From: Sulfolobales archaeon | GTDB lineage: Archaea; Thermoproteota; Thermoprotei_A; Sulfolobales; NBVN01 | Length of the DNA: 64,000 bases | Assembly: GCA_025058345.1 (NCBI GenBank) | Contig: JANXEN010000003.1 | Location: 62,001 to 126,000 of the forward strand | Reading direction: 5' to 3' | Shown: piece after piece, positions 42,717 through 51,787 of the stretch | Position numbering within the stretch: position 1 is the stretch's first letter | Layout: every line of letters begins with the position of its first letter | Translations under genes and position numbers: made by a program | Notes under the pieces: generated by a model | Database searches by the model: none | What the model was told of the DNA's origin: nothing | What the model saw: only the letters and a program-made list of their open reading frames with translations

Positions 42717-45432
42717 TGAAAACGTCTATTGGTGGTTAAGGAATTCAGCGTTGAGGAGAGTTCTCTATCTCCCATTATATCTAGTGAATAGGGATTTCAG
42801 GAAGTGGAAGAACGCTAAGTTGACGCCGGCGAAGGTTAAGAAGAAGTTAAGGGAGGTTGATAAGCTGTTCCCTAAGAGGAGGGAAGACCTAGTTGGTAGA
42901 GATAAGGAATTTGAGATGATTATGTCGGCAATTGCTTACCATGTCATTAAGGACGAGACTATTATTGACTTACTTAAGGGGATGCAACCTCCGAAATTCT
43001 TTCTACTTAAAGGTAATACAGGCACCGGTAAATCTCTGCTAGCTGAGGTCTGTTTAAGGGAGGCAGTAATATATGGCTTAAAACGCGGAGTTAACGTGCA
43101 GCCTATGGTGATTCAATGCGATGAGATCTTCCACCCACTCTACGGACAGTCGTTAAGGAATTTAACAGCCATATTTAGAAGGGCTGAGGAAACACCTACT
43201 GTAATCTTCTTAGATGAGTTCCACTCCATCGGTATGAAAGTTGAGAAGCCTATGTACGGCGCGGAGCGTGAGGACGTTAAGGTTCAGGATCTCTTCATTG
43301 AACATATAAATAAGATAGTTGACGGTAATAAAAGAGTGTTGATAATAGCTGCTACTAATAAGTTCGAAACTATAAGGGAAGACATAAGGAGGAGGGCGTA
43401 TGTAATAGATTTAGACCAAAACATTACTTGGGAGATGTTGATGGCAGTTCTCGACTCACAGTTAAAGAGGTTTGGTTGGACTCATTTAAGGACTGAGGAG
43501 GTTATGAAAGTTCTTGAGAAGTCAGTAAGTGCTTATAGGCAAACTCAGCTTACCCCCTTCGATATAATTGATGCATGCACTAAGGTCTATCTGAAGAAGG
43601 TTGAACCGCTTAGAAGTAAAATACTAGGCAAGTTCTTCGGTTCAACTAAGATTGAGGAAGTTATCAAAAATAACGTGACCTTAGAAGATTTTAAATTAGT
43701 TTCTAGGGAGTTGAGGGGTTATGTAGAGCAGGAGAAGAGTGTGGAGGTTTTAGGAACTATACTTCAGATAAAGCCTGCAGTGAATTACTCGGACATAGGT
43801 GGATTATTCAGCATTAAGGATAAGTTGTTTAAGTTAGTTATGCTTAGTTTAAGGCCGGAGCTCTCAGGTAGGCTTGGCTGGGTCCCACCTAAAGGTATTT
43901 TACTTTACGGTGAGCCTGGCTGTGGTAAGACCTACCTGACTAAAGCAATCGCTAAGGAGGCGAATGCTACTTTCTTCTACGTCCCTGCTTCACAACTATT
44001 GATTAATGCTAAGTGGGTTGGTGAGCCTGAAAAGAATATTAAGGACTTATTCTCATTAGCTAGAAGGCATTCACCAAGCATAGTGTTCTTCGACGAGTTT
44101 GACGTTATAGCCACAAAGAGAAGAGGTGACCCAGTTGGTGATAGGTTAACTGCTCAAATACTTACTGAGTTAGACGGTCTTCAACCGCTGGAAGGTATTT
44201 TAATCATCGCAGCAACTAATAGGATTGAGGCAATTGATGAAGCTGTAATTAATAGGTTCGAACCTTACGTAGTTGAGATACCTCTACCTAGGAACGACGC
44301 AGAGCGATTAGACATTATCAGGGTTCATCTTCGGCAATACGTCCACCATATCGACCCCGAGGTAACTCCTGAAAGGGTTTTAAGCATATTGAAGAGATTC
44401 AGAACTGTTTCGCCTAGGGTTATAGCTGAGGTCATTAGAGAAGCAAATAGGTTAAGGGCTCAAGAAGTTACAGCTATAAATGACTTAAAGAGCGCTTTAA
44501 ATACTACAAGATATGATGAGTTAATTAAGTTCTACTCTGATGAGTTAAGCAGAGCTAAGGAGGTTTTAAACGCTTCAAGCGTAGATGAAGTCATTAAAGT
44601 TAGAATCGAAGATTATAAGCTTAAGTTATATCACTTCGAAAAAGCTGCTGAATCTCTCGAGCAAGACATAGATAGGGAATTGATAGATGTGCAGGAAAGT
44701 CTAATTGCTGTTGAGCTTCGTCCAGGGGTTACGATCGGGTTAGGGACCGACACCCAGGGTAGGAGGGGTATCCCACTAATTGTTGAGTGTTCGGTCAACC
44801 CCTACGGTAGCGGTAAGGTAAGCATCACTGGGGTTGCTAAATCAGTTATAATGGGTCCCGGAATCTCTGTTGAAGACCTTAGCGTAGTGGAAAGCGCATC
44901 CAATGTGGTTGACTACATAAAGAATTACGTAATGATGAAGATAGGTCTCGACTTAAGGAACTTCGACTTCAGATATCAAGTTATAAGCCCTATGGAGGGC
45001 GTTCCAGGCGCTGGTGTTAGTGGACCGAGTCTAGGATTAGCATTAAGCGTTGCAACCATATCAGAACTTGCTAAAATTCCTGCCAGTCCAGACATAGTTA
45101 TGACCGGTAAATGCGATATTAAGGGTGGTGTAGGCCCAGTCGGTGGCTTAGACTGGCGCGGATCGGGTAAGATACTAGCAGCTATAAGAACTAAGAAAGT
45201 TAAGATAAGGAAGTTCTTAATGCCTAAATGGAACTATGTAAGGTCTCCAGACGAGATTAAAGTATTGGAGGAAAACGATATAAGGGCAATACCTGTTGAA
45301 AGGCAGGTAGATGCTTGGATTATATCGTTAAACCTCAGCAATGAGGAAGAATTAATACTCAAATTAGCGAGTAATTTGAAGGAGTTATTAAATTCATCAA
45401 GCTTTAGAAATAACTATTTTGATGGTAGATAG
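42694..45432 (+). CDS. Double AAA+ ATPase fused to a Lon-type protease domain
   Basis: A 912-residue predicted ATP-dependent protease. AAA1 has Walker A GNTGTGKS (about 107-114) and Walker B VIFLDEFHS (about 170-178). AAA2 is CDC48-like, with Walker A GEPGCGKT (about 406-413), Walker B IVFFDEFD (about 463-470) and AATNR. A helical linker of about 110 residues leads to an S16 Lon domain with SGPSLG (Ser779) and GSGKILAA (Lys826). The Ser-Lys spacing is 47, against 43 in E. coli Lon, explained by a four-residue insert after GGL. The ATG at 42694 follows GGAAGGGGTGGT. No transmembrane helix is seen. The combination does not match standard LonA or LonB architecture. Confidence 0.88.
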   Translation: MMSSMKNDENVYWWLRNSALRRVLYLPLYLVNRDFRKWKNAKLTPAKVKKKLREVDKLFPKRREDLVGRDKEFEMIMSAIAYHVIKDETIIDLLKGMQPPKFFLLKGNTGTGKSLLAEVCLREAVIYGLKRGVNVQPMVIQCDEIFHPLYGQSLRNLTAIFRRAEETPTVIFLDEFHSIGMKVEKPMYGAEREDVKVQDLFIEHINKIVDGNKRVLIIAATNKFETIREDIRRRAYVIDLDQNITWEMLMAVLDSQLKRFGWTHLRTEEVMKVLEKSVSAYRQTQLTPFDIIDACTKVYLKKVEPLRSKILGKFFGSTKIEEVIKNNVTLEDFKLVSRELRGYVEQEKSVEVLGTILQIKPAVNYSDIGGLFSIKDKLFKLVMLSLRPELSGRLGWVPPKGILLYGEPGCGKTYLTKAIAKEANATFFYVPASQLLINAKWVGEPEKNIKDLFSLARRHSPSIVFFDEFDVIATKRRGDPVGDRLTAQILTELDGLQPLEGILIIAATNRIEAIDEAVINRFEPYVVEIPLPRNDAERLDIIRVHLRQYVHHIDPEVTPERVLSILKRFRTVSPRVIAEVIREANRLRAQEVTAINDLKSALNTTRYDELIKFYSDELSRAKEVLNASSVDEVIKVRIEDYKLKLYHFEKAAESLEQDIDRELIDVQESLIAVELRPGVTIGLGTDTQGRRGIPLIVECSVNPYGSGKVSITGVAKSVIMGPGISVEDLSVVESASNVVDYIKNYVMMKIGLDLRNFDFRYQVISPMEGVPGAGVSGPSLGLALSVATISELAKIPASPDIVMTGKCDIKGGVGPVGGLDWRGSGKILAAIRTKKVKIRKFLMPKWNYVRSPDEIKVLEENDIRAIPVERQVDAWIISLNLSNEEELILKLASNLKELLNSSSFRNNYFDGR

Positions 45433-45684
45433 TCTCCTTCTAACACCTTCTGCTTCAAGATAAATAGATCCTAAATTAATAGACCGAAGATTAATGGCCT
45501 GACTTAATTGCTTCGAAGACACAGCAACCAATACTGCCTTCGATACATTACTGCCACGAGCCTTAATAACCGCCTCCCTGCAATTGAACATGTTTAACTT
45601 CATTAGGACAGCCAAAACATACCTCATAAAGAATTTCCTACCTACATATACCACGTTATCCATGCAGAGACTGTCATCACTCAT
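45397..45684 (-). CDS. Alba-family chromatin/RNA-binding protein
   Basis: Divergent Alba paralogue of about 95 residues. Alignment to Sulfolobus Alba is clear in NVVYVGRKFFMRYVLAVLM, EAVIKARGSNVSKAV and the final LSTIKIVISK. The DNA-contacting basic pair is RK instead of KK, and the RNRFLPD segment that mediates dimer-dimer contacts is replaced by a different stretch. The ATG at 45684 is chosen because a TTTATT box lies about 25 nt upstream; the frame extends to 45717. Its 3' end overlaps the AAA-Lon gene tail-to-tail by 36 nt. Confidence 0.85.
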   Translation of the reverse strand: MSDDSLCMDNVVYVGRKFFMRYVLAVLMKLNMFNCREAVIKARGSNVSKAVLVAVSSKQLSQAINLRSINLGSIYLEAEGVRRRLSTIKIVISKA

Positions 45685-45842
45685 TAGAATATACCAAATA
45701 AATGGGTCCTGATGCAATAATAAATTTTATTTATGCTGTATTTACGGTTAAGTAACGAAATTTAACAGCAATTATTAAATTAATTCGATGGTTTGTGATG
45801 CTAGCCTCGGCTAATTAGTGCAGAACATTATAAACGTTCGAC

Positions 45843-47438
45843 TTAAGTTACATCTATAATTGTGGGTTTAAATTTCCCGCCATCGTACATAAGCTTTATA
45901 CTTTTCTTCCATCCACTACTTTCTTCAGGGTGATCGGTTCTGAAATGACTTCCCCTACTTTCAGTTCTCAATAAAGCAGATGTGGATACGGCGATTGATG
46001 CAAGCAGAGTATTTTCCAGTTCTGAATACTTAATGACTTCCGTCCAGTTATTGATGGCTATATTGTCTAGGTGTTCATACATCTCATTCAGCCTATTCAA
46101 TGCTCTCTTTATAGACTCCTCACTTCTTAATACTCCTACATCAGCCCACATAATATGTCTTATTTCTAGTTTAAGGCTTTCTGGAGAATACTTTCCCTCT
46201 CTCAGAACGTATTTCCTTGTAACGTCTACTACAGCGCTATCTTCGCTGCGTGAGACTTTGTCATGGAATTCGTTATTTAGGTATTTTAGGATGTTTTCAG
46301 CAGCCTTCATTGATGTGACTACGCATGAAGTTAACGCGTTACCGCCTAATCTATTTGCTCCGTGGACTCCTCCCACAAGCTCACCCGCTATGTAGAGTCC
46401 ATTAACTGATGTGTTGATGTTGTGGTCTACTTCTACTCCACCCATGGAGAAGTGTGCAGTTGGAAGCACCTTAACTGGAACAGTTAGTTTAAGCCTCCGC
46501 ATTAATTCATGAGCAAATGATGACAGGCTATCCTGCTGGTCCTCCGGGTAGAGTAGTAAGGATCCCTCAACATCATTTCCTGCAGCAACTTCAAACATCA
46601 TACTTCTCGATAATGCATCCCTATAATATATTATGGCTTTACCTAAACTTTCAAGTCCGTACTTAGAAATCAATTCCTCACCTAATTTATTAACTAACCT
46701 TCCCTGCTGAAACGGTATCATGAAACTAGGTTTGGACTTCTCTGCGATACCTAGAGGGAAAAACTGGGTGAATTCCATATCTACTAGAGGTAATCCAAGT
46801 CGTAAACATATCCCATGACCATCACATGTAAGTTGTTGCGGATTATCACTCCTAATAAATATGTTTGAAATTCCTCCAGTAGCTAAACAAACCGCTTTAC
46901 TATTGATGGTTACGTATTCACCGCCATAAGTGATGCCTACTGTGTAGAATGTTGAATCGCTAACCCTCACTATATCAAGGACATGTGTATTATCCAATAT
47001 AGTGGTATTCCTCCTATTTAATACATATCTCCTAAGCGCTAACACTATTTCCTTACCTGGGAAAAGTGGATCTTCGCTGATGACTCTTAAAGTCCCCCTA
47101 GATGCCTTAAATCTAAGTCCAACACCTTCTAATGCGGTTATTGAGTTGAAAGCATAATCAGCTAGAAGCCTCACCAACGCAGTCCTATTAATATATCTTC
47201 CACCCTCAATTACATCTCTTACGTACTCCTCCTTTGAGTAACCACTTACGGGGCATCTAAAAGCCCCTGCAGAATAGTAAGTCGAGGACCCGAAACCTAA
47301 GGATGATTTAGAAATAATGATAGCTTTAACATCATTCTTATATTTGGAAAGTAGATCAATGAAGTAAATTGTGGATAAACCTGCTATGCCACCGCCGATT
47401 ACGACTAAATCTGTACTTAACATCTTCGTAGTGTTCAT
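45843..47438 (-). CDS. FAD-dependent dehydrogenase, fumarate reductase/succinate dehydrogenase flavoprotein type
   Basis: A 531-residue flavoprotein of the FrdA/SdhA/NadB family. The FAD-binding VIGGGIAGLSTIYF lies at the N-terminus. Catalytic-region marks are TAHFSMGGVEVD and AGELVGGVHGANRLGGNAL, and the C-terminal LRTESRGSHFRTDHPEE is typical of SdhA-type proteins. MGG after the His favours fumarate/succinate enzymes over L-aspartate oxidase. No iron-sulfur or membrane-anchor subunit is adjacent, so it may be a soluble reductase or use a distant partner. Single gene. Confidence 0.87.
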   Translation of the reverse strand: MNTTKMLSTDLVVIGGGIAGLSTIYFIDLLSKYKNDVKAIIISKSSLGFGSSTYYSAGAFRCPVSGYSKEEYVRDVIEGGRYINRTALVRLLADYAFNSITALEGVGLRFKASRGTLRVISEDPLFPGKEIVLALRRYVLNRRNTTILDNTHVLDIVRVSDSTFYTVGITYGGEYVTINSKAVCLATGGISNIFIRSDNPQQLTCDGHGICLRLGLPLVDMEFTQFFPLGIAEKSKPSFMIPFQQGRLVNKLGEELISKYGLESLGKAIIYYRDALSRSMMFEVAAGNDVEGSLLLYPEDQQDSLSSFAHELMRRLKLTVPVKVLPTAHFSMGGVEVDHNINTSVNGLYIAGELVGGVHGANRLGGNALTSCVVTSMKAAENILKYLNNEFHDKVSRSEDSAVVDVTRKYVLREGKYSPESLKLEIRHIMWADVGVLRSEESIKRALNRLNEMYEHLDNIAINNWTEVIKYSELENTLLASIAVSTSALLRTESRGSHFRTDHPEESSGWKKSIKLMYDGGKFKPTIIDVT

Positions 47439-47518
47439 TAATTTCCAACCAACTTCAATTGCAACATCTATATAATAAACTTTCCACGGATCCTCAAAGG
47501 TTGTTTAGGTGATTAGGT

Positions 47519-48475
47519 TTAGCTTTCGATGACCTTCTTAAGGGTTGGTAAGTCAACCCTACACCCAGTTATAACTAAAACTACTTTCTTGTCTTTGAAC
47601 AAGTGCAGGTTCTTCAGATACGCAGCTACTGGCAGTGCTGCAGACCCCTCGACAACCATATGATGTTTCTCTAACATAAGCTTCATGCATCTCCTTATTT
47701 CTTCCTCAGCTATCAACACAAAATTATCTACATACCTCCTACATAACTCATATGTTATAGCCCCTTCTTCAACCCCTCCAGCCACGCCATCCGCTAACGT
47801 CGGCTTCGATTCAACGTTGATTACCCTACCAGCCTTAATTGAGTGGTACATCACTGCTGAGTTTTCGGGTTGAACTCCAACTATTTCCACATGAGGTGCT
47901 ACGTTCTTTAAATACGATGCTATGCCGGACGCTAGGCCACCGCCTCCGACCGGTACGATTATTACGTTAAAGTCCTCAAGTTGTTTAAGGAGTTCTACAG
48001 CGATGGTTCCTTGGCCAGCTATTACTTTAAGATCGTTATACGGTGAAACGTAAATAGCTCTGTGTTCCTCAGCAAATTTCCTAGCATATAGTTCGGTTTC
48101 TAGCGAATCCTTCCCGTAGAGCCTAACATCAACATCATAGAGCATTATGTCATCAACTTTTGCAGGGGATACATTCTCAGGTAGGAATACAGTACCTTCT
48201 AGACCTAATAATCTGAGGGCGTAGGCAAATGCAACGCCATGATTTCCGGTTGATGCAGTTACGAAGGACTTACCGTTCCTATGCGACAGTAACTTATTTA
48301 TAACACCACGGATTTTGAAAGACCCGGTTACCTGTTGGTTTTCGAGTTTTAAATGAACTTGAGCCTCCCCTAACTTGCTTAAAAATATTGAATGCTCTAA
48401 TGGAGTCACTCTGATATATTTTCTGATGGTTTCCTCAGCGTTTAATATATCTTCAAGTAATTTAACGTTAATCAC
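47519..48475 (-). CDS. Threonine/serine dehydratase
   Basis: PLP-dependent ammonia-lyase of the IlvA/TdcB family, 318 residues, making 2-oxobutanoate or pyruvate. PLP Lys is K54 (TGSFKIRG). TASTGNHGVAFAYA and VGGGGLASGIA bind the substrate carboxylate and phosphate. The short length without an ACT regulatory domain is typical of catabolic forms. RidA, which removes its enamine product, is encoded elsewhere in the window. Confidence 0.93.
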   Translation of the reverse strand: MINVKLLEDILNAEETIRKYIRVTPLEHSIFLSKLGEAQVHLKLENQQVTGSFKIRGVINKLLSHRNGKSFVTASTGNHGVAFAYALRLLGLEGTVFLPENVSPAKVDDIMLYDVDVRLYGKDSLETELYARKFAEEHRAIYVSPYNDLKVIAGQGTIAVELLKQLEDFNVIIVPVGGGGLASGIASYLKNVAPHVEIVGVQPENSAVMYHSIKAGRVINVESKPTLADGVAGGVEEGAITYELCRRYVDNFVLIAEEEIRRCMKLMLEKHHMVVEGSAALPVAAYLKNLHLFKDKKVVLVITGCRVDLPTLKKVIES

Positions 48476-48597
48476 CTAAGGGAAATCTAACACTATGGAT
48501 TTATAAAGTAGTTTATAGAGCAGTCCCATCATTCCATGATGCATTAGTTGAGGGAAGTATAGCTTTACAACCTAAGGACTGCAGGAAGGTAGTTTAG

Positions 48598-48613
48598 CTT
48601 AGATGTATCTAAG
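48598..48613. repeat. Inverted repeat upstream of the EamA gene
   Basis: CTTAGA and TCTAAG separated by TGTA, in the divergent gap between the dehydratase and EamA genes and 52 bp before the ATG. Suitable as a regulator site; no evidence which protein would bind. Confidence 0.35.
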
Positions 48614-48664
48614 GTTAACATTTAATAATTTAATGTCGTGAATTGTACCTAGTGATGTGGTTAG

Positions 48665-49540
48665 ATGGACTTAAGAGGTGGTGGAGTTAAAGGGCTTACG
48701 TCACTGCTACTTGTTTCTATCTTATGGGGCACTTCCTTCCCAGCAATTAAGACCGTCATGATGTCAGTGAATGAGTACACATATACATGGGTTAGGAGTC
48801 TGATAGCAATTACTGGTTTAACGCCTTACTTAATATACGTATATAGGAACGGTAGGCTTTCAGTTCAATCAATTAAAGGAGGTACTATGGCAGGTGTAGC
48901 ATACGCCTTAGGTCTATGGCTCCAGGGTTGGGGCACTAAATACACTACAGCGTCTAATTCAGCCTTCATAACCGGATTAAGCGTGGTTTTCGTTCATATG
49001 TACACTGGGGTGATTAGAGGAAGGTATAGTTATAAGATGGGGGTTACACTTGCCTTATCGTTGCTAGGGCTTTATATGTTGACGACCCCAACCTCTGGAT
49101 TTAATGTAGGGGACTTACTCGTGTTATTAGGTTCATTTATGTGGGCTGCTCAGATAATTCTAGTTAGTAGGTACTGTAGTAGTGATCCTTTGGTCTTCAC
49201 CTTGTTTGAGATGGTTCCAGCGCTGATGTTTATCTTCCCTGATGTTATGTTTTATGGTTATGTGGGGATCGACTTTAATTCCCTCCTCATAATCGCTTAC
49301 TTAGCTATCGTATGTAGCGATGCTGCTTTCGCGCTGCAGGTGTTTGGGCAAAGGTTCATAGATCCAGCAGTTGCTGCTGTAATATTTTTACTTGAGCCCG
49401 TAGCTGCTTCTGTTTTCTCATACATATTACTGAAGGAGGTTATGGGTTTACATCAATTAATGGGTGCCTTACTAATACTTATCTCAATGTCTATAGCATC
49501 AACCGATAAGTCTATGTTAATGGATGTTAAGGAAAAATAG
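48665..49540 (+). CDS. EamA/DMT-family transporter
   Basis: A 291-residue carrier with ten helices in two EamA repeats: LLLVSILWGTSFPAIKTVM near the start, WLQGWGTKYTTASNSAFITGL at the end of the first repeat, and PAVAAVIFLLEPVAASVFSY in the second. Typical of amino-acid or metabolite exporters; substrate unknown. The ATG at 48665 follows GTGGTTAG. It ends 9 nt before a convergent gene, with a T6 tract in the gap. Confidence 0.88.
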   Translation: MDLRGGGVKGLTSLLLVSILWGTSFPAIKTVMMSVNEYTYTWVRSLIAITGLTPYLIYVYRNGRLSVQSIKGGTMAGVAYALGLWLQGWGTKYTTASNSAFITGLSVVFVHMYTGVIRGRYSYKMGVTLALSLLGLYMLTTPTSGFNVGDLLVLLGSFMWAAQIILVSRYCSSDPLVFTLFEMVPALMFIFPDVMFYGYVGIDFNSLLIIAYLAIVCSDAAFALQVFGQRFIDPAVAAVIFLLEPVAASVFSYILLKEVMGLHQLMGALLILISMSIASTDKSMLMDVKEK

Positions 49541-49549
49541 TTGGGTTTT

Positions 49550-50332
49550 TTAAATAAACTTCACAGATACAGAACCTATTCTGTCAAAGCTTACTTTAAC
49601 GTAGTCTCCTGCCTTTACAGGTATTGCAGTCACTAATGAACCAGTTATAACAATCTGTCCGGCTTTTAAGTAGTCCCCTACTTCGGAAATAGCGTTTGCG
49701 ATGAATACCATTGAATTTACCGGGTTGCCTAGCGCTGCAGCCCCAGTAGCTGTAGCAACTACCTCTCCTATTTCCACCACACATCCAACTAACTTTAAGT
49801 CAAGTCCGTCAATACTCTTAATATTGCCACCTAAGACTACTCTAGCAGCTCCTGAGCTATCAGCTACGAAGTCTTCGACTTTACGCTTTCCAGCTACTCT
49901 ACTATCAACTATTTCTATTGCTGGTAAGACTCCTGCAGTGGCTTTAACTATGTCTGCCGCTGAAACTCCAGGACCCTTAACATCGTCCTTAAGTAGGAAA
50001 GCGATTTCGGGTTCAATCCTTGGTTGGATGAGTTTCTTAGTTTCTACCTCACCGCCGTCTGCTACAACCATGCCGCTGGTGAGGTACCCCCACTCAGGCT
50101 TATCGACACCCCACGCTTGTTGCATCGCCTTTGATGTAAAGGCTACTTTAAACCCTATGACCTTTTCACCTTTCTTAATTCTCTCATTTAAGATATTGAA
50201 GTTGATCTTTCTGGCTTCACTTAGAGTAATTCCTGGGTATGTGGTGGTGATGGCGTCAATCGGTTTACAGCTTCCCTCAGCCTCCAATAATTTATAAGTA
50301 ATTTCCTTAATTAAATCCTCAGATAGAGGCAT
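49550..50332 (-). CDS. 2-keto-4-pentenoate hydratase-family enzyme
   Basis: Hydratase/decarboxylase of the MhpD/DmpE family, 260 residues. The metal ligands E107, E109 (RIEPEIAFLL) and E140 (PAIEIVDSR) match those of known members, and GFKVAFTSKAMQ is the substrate loop. In aromatic meta-cleavage the reaction adds water to 2-hydroxypenta-2,4-dienoate. No aromatic ring-cleavage genes are present, so a sugar-acid or other 2-keto acid substrate is equally plausible. ATG at 50332. Confidence 0.88.
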   Translation of the reverse strand: MPLSEDLIKEITYKLLEAEGSCKPIDAITTTYPGITLSEARKINFNILNERIKKGEKVIGFKVAFTSKAMQQAWGVDKPEWGYLTSGMVVADGGEVETKKLIQPRIEPEIAFLLKDDVKGPGVSAADIVKATAGVLPAIEIVDSRVAGKRKVEDFVADSSGAARVVLGGNIKSIDGLDLKLVGCVVEIGEVVATATGAAALGNPVNSMVFIANAISEVGDYLKAGQIVITGSLVTAIPVKAGDYVKVSFDRIGSVSVKFI

Positions 50333-50375
50333 ACATTAAAACCTCCATTTATAGATTGTAAGGATTCTTAAATAC

Positions 50376-50382
50376 TTTTAAG
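50376..50382 (+). promoter_or_regulatory. TATA box of the malic enzyme gene
   Basis: TTTTAAG predicts a transcript start near 50405. A GAGGT stretch at 50404-50408 precedes the ATG at 50416 by 7 nt, so leaderless and SD-led initiation are both possible. Confidence 0.45.
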
Positions 50383-50415
50383 TATATTTCCGAATATTTG
50401 ATTGAGGTTTAACTT

Positions 50416-51729
50416 ATGGATGTAAAGAAAGATTGGTACTCCATTTCTGAAGAACTTCACCGTAGGTATAGGGGGAAGTTAGAGGTTGTTCCCAAGGTAC
50501 CTATTAGGAGTTTTGATGATTTCTCTATATGGTATACTCCTGGTGTCGCCGAACCCTGTAGGAGGATTAAAGCTGGTGGTAAGGAACTCTCTCTAGAGTA
50601 CACTTTTAGGTGGAATTTAGTTGCGGTAGTTACTGATGGGACGAGGGTTCTTGGTTTAGGTAAGATTGGCCCGGAGGCAGGACTTCCAGTTATGGAGGGT
50701 AAGTCACTCCTGTTTAAGTATTTGGGCGGCGTTGATGCTGTACCTCTTGCTTTAGCTACGACAGACGCTGATAAATTCATTGAAGTTGTTAAGCTTCTAG
50801 AACCTAGCTTTGGAGGCATAAATTTAGAGGATATCGAACAACCTAAGTGCTTCTATATATTAGAAAAGTTAAGAAATGCACTAGAAATTCCCGTATGGCA
50901 TGACGACCAGCAGGGAACTGCTGTGGTGAATCTAGCTGCTGTGTTGAACGCTTTAAAGATCGTTGGTAAGAAGTTAAGCGATATTAGGGTAGCTATCATT
51001 GGTGCTGGGGCATCAGGAATCGCTACCGCTAAGTACTTAATGGCGGCTGGTGTTAAGGCTGGTAACATATACATGGTGGATACGAAGGGAATACTACATA
51101 GGGATAGAGCTGACTTAAGAACGGGTGATTTCTCAGTTAGGTGGAAGAAGGAGATGGCTGACATAACTAACGCTGAAGGTAGGGTAGGTGGTATGGCTGA
51201 AGCAATTAAAGGAACTGACGTCCTTATAGGGTTATCGACACCTGGGCCTGGAGTCATTAAACCGGAGTGGATCAGATCAATGAATGATAATCCAGTGGTT
51301 TTCCCTCTAGCTAATCCTGTACCCGAGATTTGGCCTTGGGAGGCTAAGGAGGCAGGTGCTAAGGTGGTGGGGACGGCTAGGTCGGACTTCCCCAACCAAA
51401 TTAATAATAGCTTGGCATTCCCAGCCGTGTTTAGAGGTGCGTTAACCGTTGGGGCGAGAAAAATAACTGATGGGATGTGTTTAGCTGCTGCTTATGCCAT
51501 AGCTGAATTCGCTGAGAAGGAAGGAATTTCGAACGATAGGATATTGCCGACTATGGATGAGGTTGAACTATATATCTATGAAGCAATAAAGGTTGCTGAA
51601 AAAGCGGTTGAGGAAGGTGTTGTTAGGAGGAAGGTCTCTAGGTCGGAATTAGAGACAGATATAAGGGAACTTATACTTAGGCCTAAGAAATACCTAAAGA
51701 TAGCTGAGGAGAACTCACTAATAAAGTAG
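50416..51729 (+). CDS. NAD(P)-dependent malic enzyme
   Basis: Oxidative decarboxylation of malate to pyruvate, 437 residues, the usual short prokaryotic form without a phosphotransacetylase domain. Conserved blocks are WYTPGVAEPCRRI (36-48), GKIGPEAGLPVMEGKSLL with the catalytic Lys, IPVWHDDQQGTAVVNLAA with metal ligands, and the Rossmann turn IGAGASGIATAKYL. FPLANPVPEIWP and RSDFPNQINN close the active site. Links the organic-acid enzymes of this window to pyruvate. Confidence 0.94.
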   Translation: MDVKKDWYSISEELHRRYRGKLEVVPKVPIRSFDDFSIWYTPGVAEPCRRIKAGGKELSLEYTFRWNLVAVVTDGTRVLGLGKIGPEAGLPVMEGKSLLFKYLGGVDAVPLALATTDADKFIEVVKLLEPSFGGINLEDIEQPKCFYILEKLRNALEIPVWHDDQQGTAVVNLAAVLNALKIVGKKLSDIRVAIIGAGASGIATAKYLMAAGVKAGNIYMVDTKGILHRDRADLRTGDFSVRWKKEMADITNAEGRVGGMAEAIKGTDVLIGLSTPGPGVIKPEWIRSMNDNPVVFPLANPVPEIWPWEAKEAGAKVVGTARSDFPNQINNSLAFPAVFRGALTVGARKITDGMCLAAAYAIAEFAEKEGISNDRILPTMDEVELYIYEAIKVAEKAVEEGVVRRKVSRSELETDIRELILRPKKYLKIAEENSLIK

Positions 51730-51757
51730 GAAACACAATTAAAATTTTATTAACTAC

Positions 51758-51764
51758 TTTTATA
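51758..51764 (+). promoter_or_regulatory. TATA box of the Mrp-type ATPase gene
   Basis: TTTTATA is centred 26-27 nt before the ATG at 51788, which is why that ATG is preferred over GTG 51785 and ATG 51794. Confidence 0.5.
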
Positions 51765-51787
51765 CGCATTGCTTACTACTTAATGTG

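Noticed and set aside
42694-45432. Ordinary archaeal LonB
   Set aside because: There are two AAA modules and no transmembrane insert, and the AAA next to the protease is CDC48-like.
49701-50297. 198-codon open frame on the plus strand
   Set aside because: Antisense to the 2-keto-4-pentenoate hydratase-type gene, whose metal ligands are intact; the translation is Ser/Thr/Pro-rich without family likeness.
50853-51395. 180-codon open frame on the minus strand
   Set aside because: Antisense to the well-conserved malic enzyme gene; no independent coding evidence.
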